From NCBI RefSeq assembly GCF_030530945.1, contig NZ_JAUMTZ010000001.1, positions 493,784 to 544,340 on the forward strand: DNA of 50,557 nucleotides, in the 5' to 3' direction. The stretch is from Kocuria sp. (GTDB taxonomy: Bacteria; Actinomycetota; Actinomycetes; Actinomycetales; Micrococcaceae). Shown here piece after piece: positions 26,440 through 35,213 of the stretch (position 1 is its first letter; each line of letters opens with the position of its first letter). The notes under the pieces are model-generated. The model was given only the letters and a program-made list of their open reading frames with translations, was not told where the DNA came from and did not search any database. The translations under genes and the position numbers were made by a program.

Positions 26440-27825
26440 TCACCGTGCGGGCAGCGACTCCAGCATGGGGCGCAGCTTGGCCCACGTCTCGGCGAGCTCT
26501 GCGCGGGGGTCGGACTCGGCCACGATCCCGCACCCGGCGCTGACCCGGGCCCGGTGCGCGTCCAGCTGGACCGCCCCGCGCAGGGCGATGCCCCACTCGC
26601 CGTTGCCGGAGCCGTCGAGCCAGCCCACCGGCCCGGCGTAGAGGCCGCGGTCCGTGCGCTCGAGGTCCTCGATCACCGCTCCGGCGGTGTCCGTGGGGGT
26701 CCCGCACACCGCGGCCGTGGGGTGCACGGCCTCGGCGAGCTCCAGCGCGGAGGGCGGGGTGCCGTCCACCCCGGCGCGCAGCCGTGCGGTGACGTCCGAG
26801 GCCAGGTGCCACACGTTGGGCAGGTCCAGGATGAAGGGCTGCTCGCCGCCGGAGACCTCGTCCGCGTAGGGGGAGAGCCCCGCCACCAGCGACTCCACGG
26901 CGAAGCGGTGCTCCCGGCGCTGCTTGTCGGAACCGGCCAGCTCGGCCACCGCGAAGTCCTCGGGGTCCGCACCCTCGGGGAGGTCCTGACGGTCCAGGGT
27001 CCCGGCGAGCACGCGCGCGGAGGCCGTGCCGCGGTGCACCCGGACCAGCATCTCGGGAGTGGCGCCCAGCAGCCGCCCGGCGCCCTCCTCCGCGGAGTTC
27101 TCGTCCCCGAGCCGCACGCAGTACGTCCAGCACGTGGCGAAGCGCTCGCTCAGCCGCCCCAGCACGGCACCCAGCTCGATGGGCCGTCCGGTGTCCACCA
27201 CCACGTCCCGCGCCAGCACGAGCTTGTCCAGCTCGCCCGCCCGGATCATCCCCACGCCGTCCGCGACGGCGGCCATCCACTGCTCCTCGTCCAGCGTGCC
27301 GGGCTCCACGGCGGGCTCCGATGCCGCCGCGTCACCGTCTGCGGGCGCGCGGTCGGGCAGGACGGCGGGAACGAGACGGCGCCAGGCGGCGTCGACGTCC
27401 TCGGGGGTGGGCACGGCGGTGCCGGAGGCGGTGAGGGTGAGCCAGGCGGCGTCGTCGTCCGTGGCCACCACCAGCTCGGGGACCACGAGCCCCGAGACCG
27501 CCGCGGAGGACGGCGCGAAGGCGAACGCCCCGAAGGCCAGCAGCCCGGAGCCGGGACGCTCCACCCGGTCCTCGACCGCGGCGTCCTGGCGCACGGCGTC
27601 CCACCACACGCGGGCGGAGGTGAACCGGGTGCCGCCGCGGACCCGGAACGCCGCGGTGCGCCCGAGCCCCACGAGCCCGCGACCGCCCATGATCCAGGTG
27701 GCGGGGTCGCGGCCGTCCAGCAGGCGGCGGACGTCCGGGTGGCGGGCGAACTCCCTGGCCGAGGGGACGTCGGAGAGGGGGAGTGTCAGGGCGCCCAGGC
27801 GGGGCGCGGAAAGCTCAGGAGTCAT
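26440..27825 (-). CDS. menF: Isochorismate synthase
   Basis: A 461-residue chorismate-binding enzyme that makes isochorismate for MenD. The N-terminal third is a variable beta domain. The conserved core includes GELDKLVLARDVVV (catalytic Lys), LLGATPEMLVRV, ASARVLAGT, SDKQRREHRFAVESL, VWHLASDVTARL, VHPTAAVCGTPT and GLYAGPVGWLDG, with the Mg-binding Glu residues of HRF and the CGIVAESDP end. Menaquinone use is inferred from menD next door; siderophore-type isochorismate synthases share the fold. ATG at 27823-27825 is fixed by the -10 element eight bases upstream and by a lack of a ribosome site. Confidence 0.92.
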   Translation of the reverse strand: MTPELSAPRLGALTLPLSDVPSAREFARHPDVRRLLDGRDPATWIMGGRGLVGLGRTAAFRVRGGTRFTSARVWWDAVRQDAAVEDRVERPGSGLLAFGAFAFAPSSAAVSGLVVPELVVATDDDAAWLTLTASGTAVPTPEDVDAAWRRLVPAVLPDRAPADGDAAASEPAVEPGTLDEEQWMAAVADGVGMIRAGELDKLVLARDVVVDTGRPIELGAVLGRLSERFATCWTYCVRLGDENSAEEGAGRLLGATPEMLVRVHRGTASARVLAGTLDRQDLPEGADPEDFAVAELAGSDKQRREHRFAVESLVAGLSPYADEVSGGEQPFILDLPNVWHLASDVTARLRAGVDGTPPSALELAEAVHPTAAVCGTPTDTAGAVIEDLERTDRGLYAGPVGWLDGSGNGEWGIALRGAVQLDAHRARVSAGCGIVAESDPRAELAETWAKLRPMLESLPAR

Positions 27826-27833
27826 CGCCCACC

Positions 27834-27839
27834 AGCATA
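27834..27839 (-). promoter_or_regulatory. -10 element of a probable leaderless menF transcript
   Basis: On the minus strand TATGCT ends eight bases before the menF ATG. Confidence 0.55.
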
Positions 27840-28016
27840 GGACGCGCCCGCCACCGGCCCGTTCCGCCCGCGGACCACGGGAAGCCCGCCCGGGGCGCAC
27901 CCGCGGCGGCTCGGGGCGTCGGAGCGCGGTGACACAATGAGGACGAATTCGTCCAGGGGGCACGCGCCGCACCGGTGCGCGCCCCGGAGCCGGGAAACGC
28001 GGAGGGCTGCGGCGCA

Positions 28017-29288
28017 GTGAAGGTCTTGATCAGCGGGGGTGGCCCCGCCGGTGCCACGGCGGCGTACTGGCTCGCGAGCCAGGGGATGGACGTGACCGTC
28101 CTGGAGAAGTCCTCCTACCCCCGGGAGAAGGTGTGCGGGGACGGGCTCACCCCGCGTGCCGTCCGGCAGCTGCAGCTCATGGGCGTGCCGCACGGGAAGG
28201 CGGAGGGGTACACCCGCAACCGGGGGCTGCGGCTCGTGGCCGCCGGGCGCACCGTGGAGTTCCCGTGGCCCGAGCTCACGGACTTCCCCTCCTACGGGCT
28301 GGTGCGCACCCGCGCGGGCTTCGACGAGGACCTCGTGCGCCACGCCCGCAGCGCCGGGGCCACCGTGGTGGAGCGCCGCTCCGTGAAGGACGTGCTGCGG
28401 GACGTCACCGGCCGCGTGGTCGGCGTCAGTGCCGCCGTGCTGGACCCCGCCACGGGGCGCCGCACCGGCGAGACCGAGGAGCACCGCGCGGACCTCGTGC
28501 TCGCCGCGGACGGCAACTCCACCCGCACCGCCGTGGCCGCGGGACTGCACCGGCGCACCGACCGCCCCATGGGCGTGGCCGTGCGCACCTACTACCGCTC
28601 CCCGCGCTCCGAGCTGGACTGGATGGAGGGCTGGCTGGAGCTGCAGGACGGCTCCGCCGCGGAGCGCCCGCTGCTGCCCGGCTACGGCTGGGTGTTCGGC
28701 GTGGGGGACGGCACCGCCAACGTGGGCCTGGGCATCCTGGACACCTCACCTGCCTTCGGCTCCCTGGACTACCGCGCGGTGCTGCGGGACTGGACCGCCT
28801 CCATGCCCCCCGAGTGGACCTTCGACCCCGAGCACCAGGTGGGCTCCGTGGGCTCCGCCGCCCTGCCCATGGCCGCCAACCGCACACCCCACTACGTCCC
28901 CGGGCTCATGCTCCTGGGCGACGCCGCCGGGCTCGTCTCCCCGTTCAACGGCGAGGGGATCTCCAACGCCATGGAGTCCGCACTCTTCGCGGCGCAGTGC
29001 ATCGTGGACGCGGCCGCCGCGAACGGGCCCCAGCAGCGCGAGAACGCCCTGGCCCGCTACCCGCGGCTCGTGCGCGCCGAGTGGGGAGCGCACTTCACCC
29101 AGGGCAGGGCGCTCGCCGAGCTCATCGGCCACCCCGCGGTGCTCACCGCGGCCATGCACGCGGGAATGCGCGTCCCCGCGCTCATGCGCTTCGCGGTCCA
29201 GGTGATGACCGAGCTCTCCGACCGCCCCGCTCGCAGTGTGACCGACCGCGCCATCGCGGTCCTGGACGCCCTGACCCCCGCGACCTGA
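28017..29288 (+). CDS. menJ: Geranylgeranyl reductase family FAD protein (menaquinone reductase type)
   Basis: A 423-residue flavoprotein. The FAD loop GGGPAGATAAYW starts near residue 7, DGLTPRAVRQL and YPREKVCGDG (the PxxYxWxFP-family Cys region) follow, and the second FAD motif is LMLLGDAAGLVSPFNGEGI. This family saturates one isoprene unit of the menaquinone tail (MenJ, Rv0561c, in Mycobacterium tuberculosis), where it is likewise next to a polyprenyl diphosphate synthase gene. That would give a dihydro-menaquinone such as MK-n(H2), as reported for Kocuria and relatives. GTG at 28017 matches the family start; GGAGGG lies 12 bases ahead, rather far. Polyprenyl synthase follows after 22 bases. 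Confidence 0.85.
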   Translation: MKVLISGGGPAGATAAYWLASQGMDVTVLEKSSYPREKVCGDGLTPRAVRQLQLMGVPHGKAEGYTRNRGLRLVAAGRTVEFPWPELTDFPSYGLVRTRAGFDEDLVRHARSAGATVVERRSVKDVLRDVTGRVVGVSAAVLDPATGRRTGETEEHRADLVLAADGNSTRTAVAAGLHRRTDRPMGVAVRTYYRSPRSELDWMEGWLELQDGSAAERPLLPGYGWVFGVGDGTANVGLGILDTSPAFGSLDYRAVLRDWTASMPPEWTFDPEHQVGSVGSAALPMAANRTPHYVPGLMLLGDAAGLVSPFNGEGISNAMESALFAAQCIVDAAAANGPQQRENALARYPRLVRAEWGAHFTQGRALAELIGHPAVLTAAMHAGMRVPALMRFAVQVMTELSDRPARSVTDRAIAVLDALTPAT

Positions 29289-29296
29289 TTTGTCGA

Positions 29297-29302
29297 TAGA
29301 GT
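29297..29302 (+). promoter_or_regulatory. -10 element of a probable leaderless polyprenyl synthase transcript
   Basis: TAGAGT ends eight bases before the GTG at 29311, inside the short gap after menJ, so the synthase may have its own transcript. Confidence 0.5.
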
Positions 29303-29310
29303 GGTGGACC

Positions 29311-30360
29311 GTGACTGAACCCAGCCGCCCCGAGGGCTCCCTGCGCCTGCCCGCGGGGTTCGAACTCATCGCCCAGGACCCCCACCTGGGCCCCCTCATG
29401 CTGCGCTCGCTCGGGCGCGTGGAGGAGCGGCTGGGAGACGCGGTGCGCTCCGCTGACGGGCTCGCGGACGTCACCGCCCGCCACCTGCTCAGCGCGGGCG
29501 GCAAGCGCGTGCGGCCGCTGCTGGCCCTGCTCGCCGCCCAGGCCGCGGGCACCGTCACGGACGAGGTCGTCGAGGCCGCCGTGGTCGTGGAGCTCACCCA
29601 CCTGGCTTCCCTCTACCACGACGACGTGATGGACTCCGCCCCCCTGCGCCGCGGCGTGGAGACCGCGCACACCGTGTGGGGCAACACCGTGGCCATCCTC
29701 ACCGGCGACATGATCTTCGCCCGTGCCTCCGCCCTCGTGTCCGCACTGGGCCAGGAGCCGCTGCTGATCCAGGCCACCACGTTCGAGCGCCTGGTGATCG
29801 GCCAGCTCAAGGAGACCACCGGCCCCGCCGAGGGCCAGGACCCCGTGGAGCACTACATCCAGGTGCTCGCCGGCAAGACCGGCTCCCTGATCGCCGCGAG
29901 CGCCCAGTACGGCGCCCTGCTCGGCGGCGCCCCGCGCTCCGTGGTGGATCTCATGGTGGTCTACGGCGAGAAGCTGGGCCTCGCGTTCCAGCTCGCGGAC
30001 GACATCATCGACCTCACCGGCCACCCGGACGTCTCCGGGAAGACCCGCGGCACGGACCTGCGCGAGGGTGTGGACACCCTGCCCGTCCTGCTGCTGCGCC
30101 GCGACGCGGCCGGACCCGACCCGGAGGCCGCCGCCTCCGCAGCCCACGTCCTCCGTCTGATCGACGGAGACCTCACCGACGACGCCGCCCTGGCCACCGC
30201 CGTGGCGGCCGTCTCGGACCACTCCGCAGCCGCCGAGGCATGGCAGATCGCCAACCGGTGGGCGGACGAGGCCATCGAGGCCCTGGCACCCCTGCCGGAC
30301 TCCGTGGCCAAGGCGGCACTGATCGAATTCGCCCACGCGGTGGTGCACCGCCAGGGCTGA
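29311..30360 (+). CDS. Polyprenyl (heptaprenyl/octaprenyl-type) diphosphate synthase
   Basis: A 349-residue trans-prenyltransferase that builds the quinone side chain. The first Asp-rich motif is in YHDDVMDSAPLRRG (near residue 105), the second in FQLADDIIDLTG (near 230); GGKRVRPLLALLAA, GDMIFARAS and GKTRGTDLREG are also standard. The residues before the first Asp-rich motif (LTHLASLYH) lack a bulky aromatic at the fifth position, consistent with a long chain product, though length cannot be fixed by eye. Context with menJ and menD supports the menaquinone tail. Cytosolic. Confidence 0.92.
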   Translation: MTEPSRPEGSLRLPAGFELIAQDPHLGPLMLRSLGRVEERLGDAVRSADGLADVTARHLLSAGGKRVRPLLALLAAQAAGTVTDEVVEAAVVVELTHLASLYHDDVMDSAPLRRGVETAHTVWGNTVAILTGDMIFARASALVSALGQEPLLIQATTFERLVIGQLKETTGPAEGQDPVEHYIQVLAGKTGSLIAASAQYGALLGGAPRSVVDLMVVYGEKLGLAFQLADDIIDLTGHPDVSGKTRGTDLREGVDTLPVLLLRRDAAGPDPEAAASAAHVLRLIDGDLTDDAALATAVAAVSDHSAAAEAWQIANRWADEAIEALAPLPDSVAKAALIEFAHAVVHRQG

Positions 30361-30417
30361 GTTCCCTGTGAGATCCATCCGTTCCTGATCCACTGGCGTG
30401 CGCCCCACCCGGCGCGC

Positions 30418-30431
30418 GTGCATGGATGCAC
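30418..30431. promoter_or_regulatory. Palindrome upstream of metP
   Basis: GTGCAT-GG-ATGCAC, a perfect 6-base inverted repeat 19 bases before the metP start, within an otherwise plain 90-base gap. It could be an operator or part of an mRNA hairpin near the ribosome site. No known family is assigned. Confidence 0.4.
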
Positions 30432-30450
30432 ACCTTCACGAGGTACCCGT

Positions 30451-32235
30451 ATGTCCACTGACTCACCGCGTGGTGGCGCCGCCAAGGAAGCATTCTCCGG
30501 GCGCACCATGTTCATCTTCGCGGCCATCGGCTCAGCCGTCGGCCTCGGCAACATCTGGCGCTTCCCGTACGTCGCGTTCGACCACGGCGGCGGCGCCTTC
30601 ATCATCCCCTACCTGGTGGCGCTGCTGACCGCAGGGATCCCTCTGCTCATGCTGGACTACGCCGTGGGCCACCGCTACCGCGGCTCCGCACCCCTGTCCT
30701 ACCGGCGGCTGCACCGCAAGCTCGAGACCATCGGGTGGTGGCAGCTGGCCATCTGCGTGGTCATCGCCCTGTACTACGCCCTGATCATCGGCTGGGCCAT
30801 GCAGTACACGGTCTTCTCCTTCTCCAAGGCGTGGGGCTCGGACCCCGCCTCCTTCTTCATGAAGGACTACATGCACGTCTCGGACCAGGTGACCATCGGC
30901 TTCGACTTCATCTGGCCCGTGTTCACCGCCACCGCCATCGCCTGGCTGGTCATGCTGGTGGTTCTCATGCTCGGTGTGCAGAACGGCATCGGCAAGATCA
31001 ACGTGGTCCTGATCCCGCTGCTCGTGGTCATGTTCCTGATCATGGTGGGGATCGCGGTGACGCTGCCCGGCGCCAGCGACGGCCTCAACGCGCTGTTCAC
31101 CCCCTCGTGGTCCGCCCTGGGAGACTCCTCCGTGTGGGTGGCCGCGTACGGGCAGATCTTCTTCTCGCTCTCCGTGGGCTTCGGCATCATGGTCACCTAC
31201 GCCTCCTACCTCAAGCCCCGCTCGGACCTCTCCGGCTCCGCGCTGGTGGTGGGCTTCGCGAACTCCTCGTTCGAGATCCTCGCCGGCATCGGGGTGTTCG
31301 CAGCACTGGGCTTCATGGCCCACGCCTCCGGCACCCAGGTCTCGGACGTGGCCACCTCGGGCATCGGCCTGGCGTTCATCGCCTTCCCGGCCATCATCTC
31401 CCAGGCGCCGTTCGGCACCCTGATCGGCGTGCTCTTCTTCGGTGCCCTCACGTTCGCCGGCTTCACGTCCCTGATCTCCATCGTGGAGGTCATCGTGGCC
31501 GGTGTGCGTGACAAGCTCGGGCTCTCCCGCGTCACCTCCGTGGTGGTCGTGGTGGTGCCCCTGGCCGCCGTGTCCCTGCTGTTCTTCCCCACCACCACGG
31601 GGCTGAACCTGCTGGACGTGGTGGACTCGTTCGTGAACAACTTCGGCATCGTGGCCGCCGCCCTGGTGGCCGTGCTGGTGCTCACCGCGGGGTTCACGGC
31701 GCTGCCCACGCTGCGGGACCACATCAACTCGGTGTCCTCCTTCAAGCTGGGGCGCACCTGGATGATCATGGCCGGCGGTCTCACCCCCGTGATCCTGGGC
31801 TACATCCTGATCGACCAGGTCAGTCAGACCATCTCCAAGGGGTACAACGACATGCCCCAGTGGTTCGTGAACACCTTCGGGTGGGGCATGGCCCTCTCCC
31901 TGGTGGTCGTCGCGTACCTGCTGGCCAAGCTGCCCTGGTCCAGGCGCACCGCCGAGGCGTTCACCAGCCCGGCACCGCCCATCCAGGACGCGTACCTGGA
32001 CCGGAAGGAGATCGCCCAGCACGAGCCCCTGACCCACTACCGGGATACCGCCGGCCGCACGGTGGCGCTGGACCAGGACTTCTCGCTGAACGCCATCCAC
32101 CACGGCACCGTGGTGCAGCGCTCCGCGCCCTGGGCCGGTGCGCCGTCGGTCACCGGAACCGGTCGCGGGGACACCGCAGAACACAGCGCCTCCGCGGGGT
32201 TCGCCCCCGGTGACGCGGAAGGAGGGAACCGATGA
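30451..32235 (+). CDS. metP: Sodium-dependent methionine/alanine importer, large subunit (NSS family)
   Basis: A 594-residue LeuT-fold transporter with about twelve membrane helices. The N terminus carries the sodium-binding signature FAAIGSAVGLGNIWRFPYVAFDHGGGAF in parts typical of the neurotransmitter:sodium symporter family. A long hydrophilic C-terminal tail (about residues 495-594) is unusual for bacterial members of the family but fits MetP. The gene overlaps by four bases a small membrane protein of the MetS type, and that pair defines MetPS, a methionine and alanine importer known from Corynebacterium glutamicum. ATG at 30451 has GAGG seven bases ahead. Substrate is by analogy. Confidence 0.88.
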   Translation: MSTDSPRGGAAKEAFSGRTMFIFAAIGSAVGLGNIWRFPYVAFDHGGGAFIIPYLVALLTAGIPLLMLDYAVGHRYRGSAPLSYRRLHRKLETIGWWQLAICVVIALYYALIIGWAMQYTVFSFSKAWGSDPASFFMKDYMHVSDQVTIGFDFIWPVFTATAIAWLVMLVVLMLGVQNGIGKINVVLIPLLVVMFLIMVGIAVTLPGASDGLNALFTPSWSALGDSSVWVAAYGQIFFSLSVGFGIMVTYASYLKPRSDLSGSALVVGFANSSFEILAGIGVFAALGFMAHASGTQVSDVATSGIGLAFIAFPAIISQAPFGTLIGVLFFGALTFAGFTSLISIVEVIVAGVRDKLGLSRVTSVVVVVVPLAAVSLLFFPTTTGLNLLDVVDSFVNNFGIVAAALVAVLVLTAGFTALPTLRDHINSVSSFKLGRTWMIMAGGLTPVILGYILIDQVSQTISKGYNDMPQWFVNTFGWGMALSLVVVAYLLAKLPWSRRTAEAFTSPAPPIQDAYLDRKEIAQHEPLTHYRDTAGRTVALDQDFSLNAIHHGTVVQRSAPWAGAPSVTGTGRGDTAEHSASAGFAPGDAEGGNR

Positions 32236-32429
32236 GCATCGGCGCGATCATCATGATGAGCATCGCCATGGTCACGGTGTGGGGCGGTCTCGCCCTCGCC
32301 GTGGCAAACATCAGGCGCTCGCCCGAGCACCCGGACGAGCTGGACCTCTCCCCCGAGGAGCAGCAGCGGGTGCCGTCGCCGGAGGGCGACGCCGCCGCGC
32401 AGCGCCCGGGCACCGCAGAGCGGGTCTGA
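32232..32429 (+). CDS. metS: Methionine/alanine importer small subunit
   Basis: A 65-residue protein with one N-terminal membrane helix (SIGAIIMMSIAMVTVWGGLALAVANI) followed by an acidic tail (SPEHPDELDLSPEEQQ). Length, helix and position match the small-subunit family that is essential for MetP transport. The ATG overlaps the metP stop (ATGA), so the two are made together. Confidence 0.85.
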   Translation: MSIGAIIMMSIAMVTVWGGLALAVANIRRSPEHPDELDLSPEEQQRVPSPEGDAAAQRPGTAERV

Positions 32430-32455
32430 CCCGCTCCCGGAACCTCCGGCACCCA

Positions 32456-32494
32456 GAACCGCCCCGGACCCGTCTCACGGGTCCGGGGCGGTTC
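32456..32494. terminator. Strong bidirectional terminator between metS and rarD
   Basis: A perfect 18-base stem (GAACCGCCCC... at 32456-32473, complement at 32477-32494) with a CTC loop, 27 bases after metS and 26 bases beyond the rarD stop. It serves both convergent units. Confidence 0.85.
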
Positions 32495-32519
32495 GTCGTG
32501 CGGGGCTTGCGAGGCCGGC

Positions 32520-33497
32520 TCAGTCCCGGGGCGCGGAGGGTCTGCCGGAGCCGCTGCCGGAGCGGCGGGCGAGGCGGGGTGCACGAGGCGCGCGGACGGC
32601 GTCGAGCACCAGGAGCACCACCGCGACCCACACGAGCCCGAAGCCTGCCCAGCGCTCGGGCGGCATCTGCTCGTGGAACAGCGCCACGGCCAGGATGAAC
32701 TGGCCGATGGGTGCCACGTACTGGATCATCCCCACGGTGCTCAGGGGCAGCCGGGAGGCGGCGGCGCCGAACAGGAGCAGGGGGACGGCGGTGATCACGC
32801 CCGCCGCGAGCAGGAGCAGGAAGTGCCCCGCGCCCTCGGTGACCAGGGTGAGCCGGTGCTGAGAACCCAGCACGGCCACGGCGGCGAGCGCCAGGGGAGC
32901 GATCATGGTGGTCTCCCCGCTCAGGGTCACCAGGGCGGAGTAGCGGGAGCCCAGTCGGGACTTCACGAGCCCGTAGAACCCGAAGGTGAACGCGAGCCCC
33001 AGGGACAGCCAGGGCACCGCGCCGTAGAACACGGACATCACCAGCACGGAGGCCGCGCCCACGGCGATGGCGGCCCACTGCATCCGGCGCAGCTTCTCGT
33101 GCAGCACGAGCACGCCCAGCAGGATGGCCACGAGGGGGTTGATGAAGTACCCCAGGGACGCCTCGAGCGTGTGCCCGGTGGTCGCGGCCACGGTGTAGAG
33201 CAGCCAGTTCCCCGCGATCAGCACTCCCGCCGCGCCCAGGGCCAGCACGGCCTGGCGGTCACGGAAGAGCCGGAGGTAGTCCCGCAGCCCGCCGGTCACC
33301 GCGAGCAGCAGCAGGCAGAAGAGCAGCGAGAAGAGGATGCGCATGGCCACGATCTCGTACGGGGTGGCCGGGGCCAGCAGCACGAAGTAGAGGGGCAGCA
33401 GCCCCCACAGGGCGTAGGCGCCGAAGCCGTAGCCGACTCCGGCCCGGGCCCGAGCGTGGTGGTCGGGGTCCGGGCCGGTGGTCGCGGTGTCGGTCAT
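32520..33497 (-). CDS. rarD: EamA family transporter, RarD type
   Basis: A 325-residue protein with about ten hydrophobic helices. It matches RarD: GFGAYALWGLLPLYF at the N terminus, ASLGYFINPLVAILLGVLVLHEKL in the middle and STVGMIQYVAPIGQFILAVALFHEQM near the end. EamA/DMT proteins export or import metabolites; the RarD substrate is not known, despite the historical link to chloramphenicol sensitivity. The C terminus is Ser/Gly/Arg-rich. ATG at 33495-33497 is preceded six bases upstream by a -10 element with no ribosome site. Confidence 0.9.
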   Translation of the reverse strand: MTDTATTGPDPDHHARARAGVGYGFGAYALWGLLPLYFVLLAPATPYEIVAMRILFSLLFCLLLLAVTGGLRDYLRLFRDRQAVLALGAAGVLIAGNWLLYTVAATTGHTLEASLGYFINPLVAILLGVLVLHEKLRRMQWAAIAVGAASVLVMSVFYGAVPWLSLGLAFTFGFYGLVKSRLGSRYSALVTLSGETTMIAPLALAAVAVLGSQHRLTLVTEGAGHFLLLLAAGVITAVPLLLFGAAASRLPLSTVGMIQYVAPIGQFILAVALFHEQMPPERWAGFGLVWVAVVLLVLDAVRAPRAPRLARRSGSGSGRPSAPRD

Positions 33498-33503
33498 CGC
33501 AGC

Positions 33504-33509
33504 ATCCTA
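33504..33509 (-). promoter_or_regulatory. -10 element of a probable leaderless rarD transcript
   Basis: On the minus strand TAGGAT ends six bases before the rarD ATG. Confidence 0.55.
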
Positions 33510-33554
33510 TCCCCGGGCGGACGTGCCGTGACGGCCGGGGACGGGATGGTGGGC

Positions 33555-35000
33555 CTACAGGTCGAAGAAGCGGCTGAGGAACCCGCGCTTCTTCTTGCCC
33601 TTGCGCTCGGCCTGCTCGTTGGTCTCGACCTCCTGGCCGTCCACCACGGCGGGGGCGGTGAGGTCGTCGTCCGCGGCACCCGGGCCGGCCACGGTCTCGC
33701 GCTCCACGAGCTCCTCGTGCTCCTCCCGCAGGGGGCGCTCCTCGCGGGCCGTGCGCTCCCGGACGTCCTCGCGGACCGGGGTCTCCTCGCGGGTCACCGT
33801 GCGCTCCTCGAACTCCTCCACCACGGTCTCGCGCTCGGCCACCTCAGGTGCGCCCGGCTGGGACGCGGCGAAGTCCGGATCGGGAACGCGGGACATGGCG
33901 GTGGTGTCGGGGTGCGGCGAAGCCTGCGGCCCGGCGGTGGCCGCATCCTCGCGGGAGCCGGGCAGCACGGTGGTCTCCACGCGTCCCGGCTCGGCGGGCG
34001 CGCGCGTGGGCTCCTGGTCGAAGGGCAGGTCCGCGTCCCGGACCTGGCTCGCGGGAACGGCCACGTCCCCCTCGGGCTGCTCGGGCTCGGGCGCCTCGAT
34101 GTCCTCGGGAGCCAGCTCGCTGGGCAGCGGCTCCTCGCGGGAGTCCACCGGCGCGGGCGACGCCGCGGCGTCGGCCTCCGCGCGCTCGCGCCGCTTGCGA
34201 TCGGCGGCCTCGGCGCGCTGCTGCTCCCCGAGCTGCTCGGCGCGGGTCACCGCCGCGCGCCGGTCCTCGAGGAGGGCCTCGCGGTGAGTCTGCGCCTGGC
34301 GCTCCAGCTCGCGCAGCTCGGCCTCGCCCACGGTGGGCTCGGCGGGCTCCACGCCCGTGATCTGGTGCTCGTCGAACCAGAAGCGCTGGGCGCCGTCGTG
34401 GACGGTGACCACGCAGGTGGCGTCCGTGTCCCACTGCACGTGGGCGCCGCGCAGCCGGGCGTAGCTGGCCACGGCGGCGTTGTGGTCCACGGCCGTGCCG
34501 GTGGTCAGGGACTCGCCGATGACCTGCATCATCCGCTGCTCGGTGAGGCGGGGCAGGTCGAACTGGGGGCCGTCCAGCAGCAGCCACGCGGTGATGTTGC
34601 CCCCGGCGCGGGCGGGGTAGTGGGCGTAGAGACCCGTGGCGGCCTTGGCGGCCAGCGTGAGGCGGCGGGCCAGCCCGTCCTGCAGGGGCAGCTCGTCCGT
34701 GGTCAGCTCCGCCACGCCCTGACGCTCTCCGGCCTGCCTGGTCTGCACCGCCGCGGAGACCACCCGGGGGTCGAAGTGGCCGAGCTCCTGCCAGGACCAC
34801 ACGAAGGACCCGCGCGCGGCGGACTCCGTGCCCAGCAGGTACGGGGTCAGGGTGACCGGGGGAGTGGTTTGCAGGGTGAACGACGGCGCGGAGAAGTCCA
34901 CGTCCCATTCCGCGCCCTGGGACAGTTCCGCCAGCACTGCCTGGTATTCGGTGGAGATGAAGATCGACGCGTCGATCAGCTCCTGCAAGGTTTTCGTCAT
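33555..35000 (-). CDS. DUF6882-like protein with long acidic coiled-coil tail
   Basis: A 481-residue protein of uncertain function. Residues about 1-210 are globular; the stretch GTESAARGSFVWSWQELGHFDPRVV resembles DUF6882, a family often seen with toxin-immunity neighbours. Residues about 215-275 are a probable coiled coil rich in Arg/Glu (ELRELERQAQTHREALLEDRR). The remaining 200 residues are acidic and disordered (many Pro, Glu, Asp), ending in a sharply basic and aromatic tail, KGKKKRGFLSRFFDL. No signal peptide or membrane helix. ATG at 34998-35000 follows a leaderless -10. It is divergent from another gene with an immunity-like N-terminal region. Assignment by resemblance only. Confidence 0.55.
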   Translation of the reverse strand: MTKTLQELIDASIFISTEYQAVLAELSQGAEWDVDFSAPSFTLQTTPPVTLTPYLLGTESAARGSFVWSWQELGHFDPRVVSAAVQTRQAGERQGVAELTTDELPLQDGLARRLTLAAKAATGLYAHYPARAGGNITAWLLLDGPQFDLPRLTEQRMMQVIGESLTTGTAVDHNAAVASYARLRGAHVQWDTDATCVVTVHDGAQRFWFDEHQITGVEPAEPTVGEAELRELERQAQTHREALLEDRRAAVTRAEQLGEQQRAEAADRKRRERAEADAAASPAPVDSREEPLPSELAPEDIEAPEPEQPEGDVAVPASQVRDADLPFDQEPTRAPAEPGRVETTVLPGSREDAATAGPQASPHPDTTAMSRVPDPDFAASQPGAPEVAERETVVEEFEERTVTREETPVREDVRERTAREERPLREEHEELVERETVAGPGAADDDLTAPAVVDGQEVETNEQAERKGKKKRGFLSRFFDL

Positions 35001-35006
35001 GGCCCC

Positions 35007-35012
35007 AGGCTA
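35007..35012 (-). promoter_or_regulatory. -10 element of a probable leaderless transcript for the gene at 33555-35000
   Basis: On the minus strand TAGCCT ends six bases before the ATG; no ribosome site is present. Confidence 0.55.
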
Positions 35013-35112
35013 ACAACTGGTGCGGACTCCCACACGGTGCGCACTGCCCCGCGGCCCGGGCACCCGCGCGGGACGCGGCGGCGGGTCCGGGGGGAGGGAG
35101 CGCGGCGTTGGC

Positions 35113-35118
35113 TAGGCT
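35113..35118 (+). promoter_or_regulatory. -10 element upstream of the SseB-domain gene
   Basis: TAGGCT, giving a leader of about 90 bases to the ATG at 35214. With the element at 35007-35012 it makes the 213-base gap a compact divergent promoter region. Confidence 0.4.
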
Positions 35119-35213
35119 GGTCCCGCGCGCGGACCCGGCACGTCCGGAAGCCACCGCGCGGCCTCCTGACGAGCTGACCCGGCACGGACGGGTCGAAGGG
35201 ACAGTGACACCAC

